This document shows, in pieces, positions 26,248 through 34,518 of a stretch of 64,000 nt of DNA; the stretch's first letter is position 1; each line of letters starts with the position of its first letter. This DNA is from VAZQ01 sp963817015 (lineage in GTDB: Bacteria > Pseudomonadota > Alphaproteobacteria > Rhizobiales > Xanthobacteraceae): assembly GCA_963817015.1 (NCBI GenBank), contig CAWFMV010000010.1:496001-560000 (forward strand), given 5' to 3'. The notes under the pieces were generated by a model. It saw nothing but the letters and a program-made list of their open reading frames with translations, made no database searches and had not been told where the DNA came from. The translations under genes and the position numbers were made by a program.

Positions 26248-26690
26248 AATTGGGAGGCGATTCAAACTCAGATCATCTCGCTCTAGGCACGAGTGGTCTC
26301 AGCCTTGGAGGCCGCTCATGCCATTGGGCGTCGATCCTCGTGCGAGCTCATTGCGGTCGAATGCCGCGGGGGCGGTATTGGTCGTCCCTCCCCGATGCTT
26401 TATTCAAGTGCGAATTGTGGAGTTAGGAACGGATATGTCTGTCCCGGTGGACAGTTGGCGGATCACAGGCCAAGGCCATCGCTTCTTTCCGCCGCGCCGC
26501 CCTCTCCCCATACCGGGGCGACGCGCAATGATCAGGGGAAAGAGATACTCCGAAGCGCCTAGACGCTTGTCGTCCGCTCGATCATCGTTTTGGTCGCAGC
26601 GACTTCGTCGTTGATGCGCGCGGGCGTAGCCTCCACACTTAACCCGGGACTCATGCAGTGCGATAGACGTCGGCGTGGCGTGGCCCCTTG
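26248..26690. other. Intergenic region without a gene
   Basis: About 440 bases with short open frames on both strands but no ribosome sites, domains or repeats that I can support. Confidence 0.3.
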
Positions 26691-27137
26691 CTACCAACGG
26701 CTCACACCAATCTCGGTGTTGCCCACCTGAATTGTAACTTCGTTGCTACCAGATTTGAGCCATGTCTCACAAATTTCTTGAGGCTGAAACGGAAGGATGG
26801 TGCGGCACAGTCGTGGGCCATCGAGCTTCCATGTGCCCTTAAGATCGATCGGGGCCTTGCCAGGAAATGTAACTGCACCTGACAGGGTGCCGTTGATGGC
26901 GTAGGTCATGTGTGCGGTATAATGCTTACCGCCCAGCATGTCGGTGGATGAGACCGTCAAGCCGTTGGCAAGGAGTGCATCGAGTTCTGGCCCCGTGAGT
27001 GGAACCTTCTCAGCCGGGAACGCTCTGTCTGCAGTGGCCATGGCGAGCAGAATAACGGCGCCACGAAAGAACTTATCGCTCACTTTTTTGGGCTCAACGT
27101 CTGAAAGCCGGGTGAGAAATGCTCTAAGTGAGATCAT
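26691..27137 (-). CDS. Hypothetical exported protein
   Basis: The 148-residue product has a hydrophobic segment at about residues 25-42 (FRGAVILLAMATADRAFPAE) that looks like a signal peptide with a long basic n-region. A beta-rich mature part follows (LTGPELDALLANGLTVSSTD, TGKAPIDLKGTW-like repeats) with two cysteines. A GAGGGGGG ribosome site supports the start. The layout recalls small periplasmic proteins of the DUF995 type, but assignment is weak. It stands alone. Confidence 0.55.
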   Translation of the reverse strand: MISLRAFLTRLSDVEPKKVSDKFFRGAVILLAMATADRAFPAEKVPLTGPELDALLANGLTVSSTDMLGGKHYTAHMTYAINGTLSGAVTFPGKAPIDLKGTWKLDGPRLCRTILPFQPQEICETWLKSGSNEVTIQVGNTEIGVSRW

Positions 27138-27370
27138 GACACCCCCCTCTTGTCAAAATCATTCAAGTAGGGTGCCAGAAACCTTGCGGCGTCGGAATGC
27201 TCCAGCGGCTCTACCCACAGCGTTTAGCTCAAGGTGTGGCCTTTTGGACTCATCCTTGATGCAGTACAGCAAAACGAAATGCGGCTAAGCGGCGGCGAGC
27301 CTGGCTCCTATTTTACTAGCGCCCAATCCGGGCTACGAATTGCGACGGTATAACCCGCCGGGAGCCGATC

Positions 27371-27730
27371 ATGTCGGTCAGCACGATCCTTCTTCCCGTC
27401 TTCGTGCATGTGGCGTTCGTGTTCGCGCTAATTTTCCGGGACTGGCGTTCTGCGCCATCTGCAAACGAACGCGCAGGGATTTGGCGCGACGAGGTTGCGA
27501 TTGCAGTCTTATTCTACGTGCTCACGATCTGCGCCTGGCAGACGCGGCTCGCGGACATACTGTTCCTCGTGCTGGCCTCAATCTTCGTCGCGTTGCGCAT
27601 CATCGGCGGGATCGGGTACGGCATGATGAACAGGACGTCACAACGCAACGGGCTCCTGCTTGCGAGCGTGATCCTGCTGGCGGTCATGTGGGCAATCTAT
27701 GCGGTAAGGCTTCTGCTCGCACTGGGCTAG
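27371..27730 (+). CDS. MAPEG-like small membrane protein
   Basis: The 119-residue product has four hydrophobic helices (about 3-22, 43-60, 63-82, 98-117). The segment FYVLTICAWQTRLADILFLV then ASIFVALRIIGGIGY resembles the conserved core of bacterial MAPEG proteins (membrane-associated glutathione-linked enzymes). A GGGAG site precedes the ATG. No enzyme activity can be assigned. Confidence 0.6.
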   Translation: MSVSTILLPVFVHVAFVFALIFRDWRSAPSANERAGIWRDEVAIAVLFYVLTICAWQTRLADILFLVLASIFVALRIIGGIGYGMMNRTSQRNGLLLASVILLAVMWAIYAVRLLLALG

Positions 27731-28015
27731 GCACGTGCAGATTGCTGAGCGAGGGAAGCCCGGACCTGGCGCACTGAGCCGATTGATGGCCATCGGCAAT
27801 CAGCCTGCCTGGCTATCGGTCTCCGTTATGGACCTTGAGGTCAGGCCGGTTCATCGTTGCGAGCGGAGCAGTCTCGGGCTGCTCACGCTCCCCGCGGTTG
27901 CGGTCTTCTGCCTGATCCTGTTCCCGTAGCCCGGAACTCTCTGTTGTTGAGCCGGTTGAAAGAGCAGAGCGGAATTCTGCTCCCAACGACGAAGGTTCCC
28001 TAGGAGAGCATCTCC

Positions 28016-28702
28016 GTGCGCCCGTCTCAGTCGCTTCCTGTGTGTCGCCCATTCACCCAACCTTACGATCGGGCCGAGCTGTTGGCTGATGGTCTCATGC
28101 ATATCGCGGGGATCAGCTTGGCTGTTGCCGGATTGATCCTGCTGACGTCAATAACGAGCAAGCTTCCTGAATTTCAAAGCACGTCTGTCTGGATATACGC
28201 CATCGGGCTGGTGGTCATGTTCGGCATATCAGGCGCATACAACCTTTGGCCAGTATGTTCGACCAAGTTGGTATTGCGACGCCTCGATCACTCCATGATC
28301 TATTTGTTTATCGCCGCCACCTACACTCCATTTATCGCCCAGGCCGAGCCAAGCACTTTTACTAAAGCCATGCTCGCCGCGGTCTGGGTCGTTGCTGGAG
28401 TAGGAGTGATCTTGAAATTGGTGTTTCCAGGAAGGTTGGAACGCCTGGGCATCCTACTATGCGTAGCACTGGGATGGAGCGGACTGTTGGCTTACGATGC
28501 CGTCTTCAGCCCACTTCCAGCCTCCACGGTCGGTTTGATCGTCGGTGGTGGAATTCTATATTCGGGTGGCATCATATTTCATCTTTGGGACACGTTGAGA
28601 TTTCAAAACGCCGTTTGGCATGCCTTCGTTATCAGCGCTGCTGTTTTCCAGTTTATTGCGGTCTTCAATTCGGTGAGTGGAGCGGCTTCCACGGGTGGGT
28701 AA
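28016..28702 (+). CDS. Hemolysin III / PAQR family membrane protein
   Basis: The 228-residue product has about seven membrane helices. It carries PAQR/HlyIII signatures: AELLADGLMHIAGI, a central RRLDHSMIYLFIAATYTPF (histidine and aspartate in the putative metal site) and a C-terminal WHAFVISAAVFQF with a second metal-site histidine. It starts at GTG eight bases after AGGAGA. HlyIII proteins are membrane hydrolase-like proteins of uncertain role, sometimes linked to lipid homeostasis. Confidence 0.85.
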   Translation: MRPSQSLPVCRPFTQPYDRAELLADGLMHIAGISLAVAGLILLTSITSKLPEFQSTSVWIYAIGLVVMFGISGAYNLWPVCSTKLVLRRLDHSMIYLFIAATYTPFIAQAEPSTFTKAMLAAVWVVAGVGVILKLVFPGRLERLGILLCVALGWSGLLAYDAVFSPLPASTVGLIVGGGILYSGGIIFHLWDTLRFQNAVWHAFVISAAVFQFIAVFNSVSGAASTGG

Positions 28703-29149
28703 GGCCCACCGGCGACGTGCTCGCAGCAGACTTCGCGACAGTTCCGGCAAATCGAGACAATTAAGCAGCCTATCCTCGAGAGCCCCCCTTGCGTGCAATC
28801 TCCGCGCCCCAATGGTGATCAACTGGATTGGCACGCGCGATGTCATGATGGAGGCAGAGAGACACCATCAGTGATCCGCGAGGCCTTCGCGCGACCGTGA
28901 TTTGTAAGCAGGAAGGCTTCGCGGTCGGCATTCTTGATTTAGGCTGCGCCACCTCGGAATTTGAGAAGCCCGAGCGGAGAGCTTGCGTCGGTGCGGCCAT
29001 GACTGCCTTCCAGGTGCAACTGCCTTCCACGTGTAATGAAATCGGCGTATTCTCAATGCATCAGCCGGGTTCTCAAGCGAACCCGCTGAAGACTCCGTTC
29101 AAAATCTTATCATCGTCGCACATCGCGACCTTTGCCAAGGAGCCAATTC
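28703..29149. other. Intergenic region without a gene
   Basis: About 450 bases. Open frames here lack start signals and recognisable domains. The last 15 bases carry the AAGGAG ribosome site of the next gene. No repeat or RNA gene was recognised. Confidence 0.3.
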
Positions 29150-30019
29150 ATGCAACGCATGTTTCTTGCGTCCGTTACGATCGCGCTTGCAGCAGTCAGC
29201 GCAGCAGTTGTGGTCCATGCGCAGGGCCAGCAACCGACGTTCGCAACCACGAAGGTCACCGACAATGTCTACTACTTCCGCTATCAGGGCCATCAATCGA
29301 TGTTCATCGTGACGCCCGCTGGCGTTATCGCCACCGACCCGATCAGCGAAAACCGCCCGGCAGCGGAAGCCTATCTCGCCGAAATCCGAAAGATCACCCA
29401 GGCACCGATCCGCTACGTGGTGTACAGCCACCAAGACCCGGATCACATTGCCGGCGGCAAGCCGTTCAAGGATGCCGGCGCGACCTTCGTGGCGCATCGC
29501 TTCGCTAAGGGAAACATCGCGCAGATGAAGCGTGCCGACATCGTTCCGGTCGATGAGATCGTCGAGGACCAGCGCACGCTCAGCGTCGGCGGCATCGATC
29601 TGGAATTGACTTATCTCGGCAGGAACCACACCGAAGGCATGCTGCTCATGCGGCTGCCGCGCGAGCGGCTCATCTTCACGGTCGACTGGATTCCAGTCGA
29701 GGGTGTTCTTTTCCAGAACATGCCGGGATTCTATCTGCCGGAACTCGAAGAGGGGCTCAAAAAGGTGCTCGCGCTGGACTGGGATCGGAATATCCCCGCG
29801 CACGGCAGCCGTCTCGGTACCAAGGCGGACCTCCAGAATCTCATCAACTACTTGGCGGATCTTTCCGCCGAGGTGAAGAAGGCGGCAGACGCCGGCAAGT
29901 GCCCGGATGTGGCAAAGAATGAGATCAAGTTGCCAAAATACGCATCCTGGACGAATTACGATCGCTACCTGCCGGGCAATATCGAACGCTATTGCACCTA
30001 CTGGACGACAGGGAAGTAG
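29150..30019 (+). CDS. Exported metallo-beta-lactamase-fold hydrolase (1)
   Basis: The 289-residue product has a signal peptide (MQRMFLASVTIALAAVSAAV, cleavage near VHA-QG). Its MBL domain has the metal motif HQDPDH, a shortened HxHxDH in which the first histidine is in SHQ, then RNHTEG and FTVDWIPVEG. The last third has HGSRLGTKADL. It therefore differs from classic MBL enzymes in its first metal-site residues. The ATG follows AAGGAG. Substrate unknown; subclass resembles exported MBL proteins next to degradation genes. Confidence 0.75.
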   Translation: MQRMFLASVTIALAAVSAAVVVHAQGQQPTFATTKVTDNVYYFRYQGHQSMFIVTPAGVIATDPISENRPAAEAYLAEIRKITQAPIRYVVYSHQDPDHIAGGKPFKDAGATFVAHRFAKGNIAQMKRADIVPVDEIVEDQRTLSVGGIDLELTYLGRNHTEGMLLMRLPRERLIFTVDWIPVEGVLFQNMPGFYLPELEEGLKKVLALDWDRNIPAHGSRLGTKADLQNLINYLADLSAEVKKAADAGKCPDVAKNEIKLPKYASWTNYDRYLPGNIERYCTYWTTGK

Positions 30020-30033
30020 CATCGCAAGTCACA

Positions 30034-30055
30034 TCGGCGCGGCCACAGGCGCCGA
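30034..30055 (+). terminator. GC-rich hairpin after the first MBL gene
   Basis: Seven-base inverted repeat (tcggcgc / gcgccga) with an 8-base loop, 15 bases after the stop codon. It lacks a T-run, so it may be a weak or Rho-assisted terminator. Confidence 0.35.
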
Positions 30056-30293
30056 ACCGCTGCGGGATGGGAGCTTGCCCACTTCGCATTGAGTGACGCG
30101 TTGGCCCTGCAGAAGCCTTCAAGGCAACACCGGCCTGATGGTCATCAGTCTCAACAACACTAAGGCTGACAGTACGTACTGCATGGATTAGACTGGCGAC
30201 CGCCGGGAAGGAAAAGCCAGCGGGCTACCGTGCCCGCCCGCAGCCGCCGCGGCCAGCGCCATCTAAAGAAACAACCTTGTTCGGGAGGATTCC

Positions 30294-31169
30294 ATGTCGA
30301 TTCGCATCGTGCCCGCCATCCTGGCAGCGGCTGTGTCCGTGACCCTCGGTTTCACGCCGGCCAACGCCCAACAGCCGCAGCCCCCGCAATCGCTGCGTCT
30401 CTATGTTCTCGACTGCGGCATCATTACGCCTCCCAACGTCGACAACTACGGCTTGAAGGCGAACGAAGTGGCCGACACAAGAATGGTCACGCCCTGCTTC
30501 CTGATCGCTCACCCGCGCGGAAGCCTGATGTGGGATACCGGCGAAATTCCCGACAGTGCCTTCAAGGAAGGTGTCTCGCCGCAGAAGCTGAACAACTTCA
30601 CGGTCAATCGCCCGCTGCTCCCGCAACTTGCCGCGATCGGCTACACTCCGGCCAACATCACCTATATGGCGCTCTCCCACTACCACGGCGATCACGTCGC
30701 CAACGCCAGCCTGTTCGCCGGTTCCACCTGGATCGTGCAGAAGGCCGACCGCGACCCGATCCTCGCCCCGCGGCCGGTCCCGCCACCGGCAACGGGCCGC
30801 GTGCCGGACCCGAAATTCTTCGAGGGCCTCGCCAACAGCAAAACGATTCTGCTGAACAACGAGGATCATGATGTGTTTGGCGATGGCACGGTGGTCATCA
30901 AGTCAACGCCTGGTCATACGCCCGGGCACCAGGCCCTGTATCTCAAGCTCGCCAAGACCGGGAACGTCCTGTTGTCGGGCGATCTCTATCACTATCCGGA
31001 AGAGATCACGTACAAGAAAATTCCATCCTTCGACACCAACAAGGAGCAGACCGCGAAGAGCCGCGAGATGATCGAAGAGTTCGTGAAACAGAACCGCGCG
31101 GAGCTATGGATCCAGCACGACTACACCAGCGGAATTAAGCGGAAGATCGCTCCCGAGTTTTACGACTGA
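30294..31169 (+). CDS. Exported MBL-fold hydrolase, N-acyl-homoserine-lactonase-like (2)
   Basis: The 291-residue product has a signal peptide ending TPANAQ-Q and a full metallo-beta-lactamase motif HYHGDH (in ALSHYHGDHVAN). STPGHTPGHQALYL, a GDLYHYPE aspartate and a late IQHDY histidine follow. This arrangement matches the family of N-acyl homoserine lactonase AiiA, here exported. Start follows GGGAGGATTCC. It may quench acyl-homoserine lactones or hydrolyse other lactones in the periplasm. It is a separate unit from the first MBL gene and not a close paralogue. Confidence 0.8.
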   Translation: MSIRIVPAILAAAVSVTLGFTPANAQQPQPPQSLRLYVLDCGIITPPNVDNYGLKANEVADTRMVTPCFLIAHPRGSLMWDTGEIPDSAFKEGVSPQKLNNFTVNRPLLPQLAAIGYTPANITYMALSHYHGDHVANASLFAGSTWIVQKADRDPILAPRPVPPPATGRVPDPKFFEGLANSKTILLNNEDHDVFGDGTVVIKSTPGHTPGHQALYLKLAKTGNVLLSGDLYHYPEEITYKKIPSFDTNKEQTAKSREMIEEFVKQNRAELWIQHDYTSGIKRKIAPEFYD

Positions 31170-31434
31170 GCAACTCTTGCTGGAATGGGACCTAATGGGG
31201 CCGCCATTCTGGCTGCGGCACTCGCCGCGCTGGCTTGGGCGCCGAGCAATGCGGGCCGCCACGCGACGCCGGTGATCCCCGGGTGGGCTCGGCGTCGCTG
31301 ACGTTTTGCACGGCAGTAAGCACTCCCTGTGCTTTTTGAGCGTACAGGACCTTGCAGCAACACTATGAATCCGGTGCAATTAACAACATATGAGACCTAG
31401 GAGCTATCCCACCCGCTGATCACAGGAAGAGCCT

Positions 31435-31740
31435 ATGAAAAGCTGCAAGCACATTGCTGGCATTCGTGACGTGACGCCGAGTGCACTTGGTTGTGAAGAG
31501 TGCCTGAAAACGGGTTCAGCCTGGGTTCACCTTCGGCTGTGCCGCACCTGTGGCCATGTGGGCTGTTGCGACAGCTCACCGAACCGCCACGCCACTAAGC
31601 ATTTCAGTAGCACCGGCCACCCGATCATCGAAGGGTACGATCCTCCGGAAGGATGGGGATGGTGTTACGTCGATCAGGTCGCCGTCGACCTGAGTGGTCG
31701 GACTACTCCACAAAGGGGTCCGATACCACGCTACGTCTGA
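31435..31740 (+). CDS. UBP-type zinc finger protein
   Basis: The 101-residue product is almost entirely a ZnF-UBP domain. Its zinc ligands are visible: C4, H6, C20/C23, C36/C39 (LCRTCGHVGCC), C44/C45, H52, H56 and H62. WVHLRLCRTCGHVGCCDSS and HATKHFSSTGHPIIEGYDP are characteristic. In eukaryotes this finger binds the free C-terminus of ubiquitin. Bacteria lack ubiquitin, and the partner of stand-alone bacterial versions is unknown. An AGGAAGAG site precedes the ATG. Confidence 0.9.
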   Translation: MKSCKHIAGIRDVTPSALGCEECLKTGSAWVHLRLCRTCGHVGCCDSSPNRHATKHFSSTGHPIIEGYDPPEGWGWCYVDQVAVDLSGRTTPQRGPIPRYV

Positions 31741-32145
31741 ATTTTGGTCAGCTTCGGATCAAACTGAGGAGGTGCAGTCTGCGCAAGTGTTTTTCACTTG
31801 ACCCCAATAACCGGAAATCGACAGCGACCTTAAACACTTCATGGTAGGGCCAACAGCAGTCATTGCCCCTTTCGCTCATGCGCGGGCGGATGTAGTCTAA
31901 TTTGAGCTGCCGGCGGGACATGCCGAAATCCCCCTTACTCTAGCGGCAGCACGGGTGCCATCGGCTGGCGAGCATTGCAAAATTCGATTGTGAATCGGTT
32001 CGCGGTGGACATAACCGCCGGCGTTTCCATCGTCGGGCAGCATTCCCTGGGAGGGAGCGCGCCATGAAAGTACCCACCGCAGGCGATTTCTGTATCTGGC
32101 CGCGGGCGCCGGCGGGGGTGGCGGCAAAGGCAAGCGGAGGAAACA
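31741..32145. other. Intergenic region without a gene
   Basis: About 400 bases. No open frame with a ribosome site or domain. The final bases (GCGGAGGAAAC) are the strong ribosome site of the small membrane protein that follows. Confidence 0.3.
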
Positions 32146-32262
32146 ATGATCGTCGAGGGCGCCTGGATCCTTGTCATCGCCGTCGTGACGTTTGCGGCGG
32201 TTGTCACCATTGTGCTTTTCGGCTCGGCTAAGCTCTACGATCCAGACAGATCGCACGAGTGA
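32146..32262 (+). CDS. Small single-helix membrane protein (38 residues)
   Basis: The frame reads MIVEGAWILVIAVVTFAAVV and continues TIVLFGSAKLYDPDRSHE before TGA. One hydrophobic helix covers about residues 6-25, with an acidic N-terminus and a charged cytoplasmic-type tail. The ATG is preceded by GCGGAGGAAACA, among the best ribosome sites in the window. No homologue is recognised. Strong translation signals with an ideal membrane segment argue for a real microprotein. Confidence 0.6.
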   Translation: MIVEGAWILVIAVVTFAAVVTIVLFGSAKLYDPDRSHE

Positions 32263-32399
32263 AGCAGGGGCAAGCTCTGCCCTTCAGTCTTACGTGCTGC
32301 TGTCGCGGACCGCGAGTGGCGGGGCGACTGCCTTAATGCCACGCGAAATCCTGGATGGCGCGAGGCGTGGGGTGCGCTCGGTTGTTCCGGTTGAACTTT

Positions 32400-32475
32400 C
32401 TAGTGGAGTGGATTTGACATTCGTGACCCACCTGGCAGCAAGGACGCGACGCGAATGTCAAATCCACTCCACTAG
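32400..32475. repeat. Perfect 24-bp palindromic repeat (copy 1)
   Basis: Arms at 32400-32423 and 32452-32475 are exact inverted copies, beginning CTAGTGGAGTGG and ending GACATTCG, around a 28-base loop. Such structures are typical of small non-autonomous elements or REP-like sequences. Confidence 0.85.
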
Positions 32476-32488
32476 CGGCTTATACTTG

Positions 32489-32558
32489 CTAGTGGTCCTT
32501 GGACATTCGTAAAATCGCCCGCGGAAATGGGATACGAATGTTAGAATCGGACCACTAG
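32489..32558. repeat. Imperfect palindromic repeat (copy 2)
   Basis: Arms at 32489-32511 and 32533-32558 share the ends CTAGTGGTCC and ACATTCGTA, with a few unpaired bases between and a 21-base loop. It has the same CTAGTGG...ACATTCG logic as the neighbouring palindrome and lies 13 bases after it. The two are divergent members of one element family. Confidence 0.75.
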
Positions 32559-32573
32559 TCGCTTGGAGACGAT

Positions 32574-34199
32574 TTGAGCAGCAACCCAACTCCGGCGAAT
32601 GGCAGCGCAAGCTCCCCTTGGAGCCCGTTTCGTCACGCCAGCTTTTCCGTCATATGGGGAGCGACCGTCATCTCCAATATCGGCGGTTGGATGTATAGTG
32701 CGGCGTCCGGCTGGCTCATGACGGACCTCGATCCCGATCCATTCATTGTCTCAATGGTCCAGGCAGCGACAACCTTACCGATTTTTCTATTCGCGCTGCC
32801 GGCGGGTGCATTGGCAGACATCGTCGACCGACGGAAATTTCTGATCGCGGTGGAAGTGCTTTACACCACGGTTGCTGCGATATTTGCGGCTATCGTCTGG
32901 ATTGGTGCTGCAACGCCCGGCAATCTCTTGCTGTTCACATTTCTCATGGGTGTGGGCGCCGCACTGACGGCGCCGGTCTGGCAGTCCATCGTCCCGCAAC
33001 TCGTCCCCCGGCAAGATCTCAGCCCCGCGGTGGCTGCAAACAGTGTCGGCGTCAATGTCAGCCGGGCCGTCGGCCCGGCGGTGGGCGGCGTGATGGTCGC
33101 CGGGATCGGAATTGCGGCACCATTCTGGTTCAATGCGGTCAGCAATCTTGCAGTCCTCGGTGCACTTCTTTGGTGGCATCCGCCGAAAAAGGGAGCGCGC
33201 CTGCCGGTCGAGCGGTTCGGCGGTGCAATTCGCATCGGGTTTCGCCACGCGCGGAACAATCCGCATTTACGGGCAACCTTGGTTCGAGCTGCTGCTTTCT
33301 TTTTGTTCGCAAGCGCCTATTGGGCACTCCTTCCACTCGTCGCGCGCACTCAGATTGCCGGTGGCCCCGATTTGTATGGTTATCTCCTCGGAACCATTGG
33401 TGCCGCGGCGGTGGGCGCCGCTTTGGCATTGCCCTGGCTGAAAGCGAAACTCGGACCCGACCAGCTTGTGGCAGTTGGAACGGTCGGCACAGCCTTGGCG
33501 ATGGTCCTGTTCGCGTTTGCCCGCAATGCGCCAATGGCATTGGCCGGAAGCGTTGTTGCGGGAGCATCGTGGATAGCAGTCTTGGCAAGCCTCAACGTGT
33601 CCGCCCAGGTCGCGCTGCCAGACTGGGTTCGCGGCCGTGGACTTGCAATCTTTGTCACCGCGTTCTTCGGCTGCCTGACCTTGGGCAGTGCGATCTGGGG
33701 CCAAGCAGCCGGAATGATTGGCCTGCCCGCAGCGCTGGTTATCGCGGCGATCGGAGCACTCGTGGCAATTCCTTTGACCTGGCGCTGGAAGCTGCAGACC
33801 GCTGCCGGGCTTGACCTCACGCCGTCGATGCACTGGCCCGCTCCGATCGTTGCTTCCGACATCGAGCATGAACGCGGACCGGTACTGGTGACGATCGAGT
33901 ACCGGATCGATCCGAAAGATCGCGAGCCGTTCCTAGCGGCGCTAGAAAAGCTTGCCCGTGAGCGTCGGCGTGACGGTGCTTACTCCTGGGGTGTATTCGA
34001 GGATGCCGCCGACCAAGGCCGGATGGTCGAGACTTTTCTGGTGGAATCCTGGCTCGAACATTTGCGCCAGCACGAACGGGTCACCAATGCTGACCGCGTC
34101 CTGCAGGAAACAATTCAACAATTGCAGACGCAGGGCGCACCGAAAATTACGCACCTGATTGCCGCCGAACGCCGCCCTGCCGAACGAAATTCAAACTGA
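32574..34199 (+). CDS. MFS exporter with C-terminal ABM-like domain
   Basis: The 541-residue product has about 12 membrane helices of the MFS_3/EntS-like type (residues 15-410; LPAGALADIVDRRKFLI is the loop 2-3 motif, and ANSVGVNVSRAVGPAVGGV is typical). A soluble tail (about 430-535: VTIEYRIDPKDREPFLAALE, ESWLEHLRQHERVT) resembles the dimeric alpha/beta barrel of antibiotic biosynthesis monooxygenases. The start is a TTG with GGAG upstream. The fusion is known in this exporter family. The transported compound is unknown. Confidence 0.85.
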   Translation: MSSNPTPANGSASSPWSPFRHASFSVIWGATVISNIGGWMYSAASGWLMTDLDPDPFIVSMVQAATTLPIFLFALPAGALADIVDRRKFLIAVEVLYTTVAAIFAAIVWIGAATPGNLLLFTFLMGVGAALTAPVWQSIVPQLVPRQDLSPAVAANSVGVNVSRAVGPAVGGVMVAGIGIAAPFWFNAVSNLAVLGALLWWHPPKKGARLPVERFGGAIRIGFRHARNNPHLRATLVRAAAFFLFASAYWALLPLVARTQIAGGPDLYGYLLGTIGAAAVGAALALPWLKAKLGPDQLVAVGTVGTALAMVLFAFARNAPMALAGSVVAGASWIAVLASLNVSAQVALPDWVRGRGLAIFVTAFFGCLTLGSAIWGQAAGMIGLPAALVIAAIGALVAIPLTWRWKLQTAAGLDLTPSMHWPAPIVASDIEHERGPVLVTIEYRIDPKDREPFLAALEKLARERRRDGAYSWGVFEDAADQGRMVETFLVESWLEHLRQHERVTNADRVLQETIQQLQTQGAPKITHLIAAERRPAERNSN

Positions 34200-34518
34200 C
34201 ATAGCTTCAACCTCTGACGCCATCTATGGCCTTCGGCACCACCGGAAAGGCATGGAAGCTATGTTTCATGCGGCTCACGCGCCAATGAAGCTGTTGTATA
34301 CTCGGTCAGCTTGTCAGAGCCGCGACCTCGCTTTGGCTGGTCTGCTCTTCAGCCAACGAGCTGTCGCCTAAAGTACCAGGCAGGAGTTGGACCGGTGGCT
34401 GTGAGAGGTGATCAATGTCGGACGAAAGGGACCCTCCAGCATCCGTACACCGGGCGAGATGCGGCGCCTGACAGCTGTGCTGTGACCGCATCGTCAACCG
34501 CGCACGGCGGACCGCAGG
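34200..34518. other. Intergenic region between two MFS genes
   Basis: About 320 bases. No gene, repeat or convincing promoter seen. Confidence 0.3.

Noticed and set aside
26300..26690. Possible transposase remnant after glnII
   Set aside because: No DDE or other transposase motif could be found in any frame.
28897..29508. 203-residue plus-strand frame overlapping the first MBL gene
   Set aside because: It is out of frame with the metal-binding domain and has no start signal; the MBL frame has a signal peptide and ribosome site.
30160..30190. 12-bp palindrome cagtacgtactg
   Set aside because: Short, isolated and not next to a promoter element; could occur by chance.
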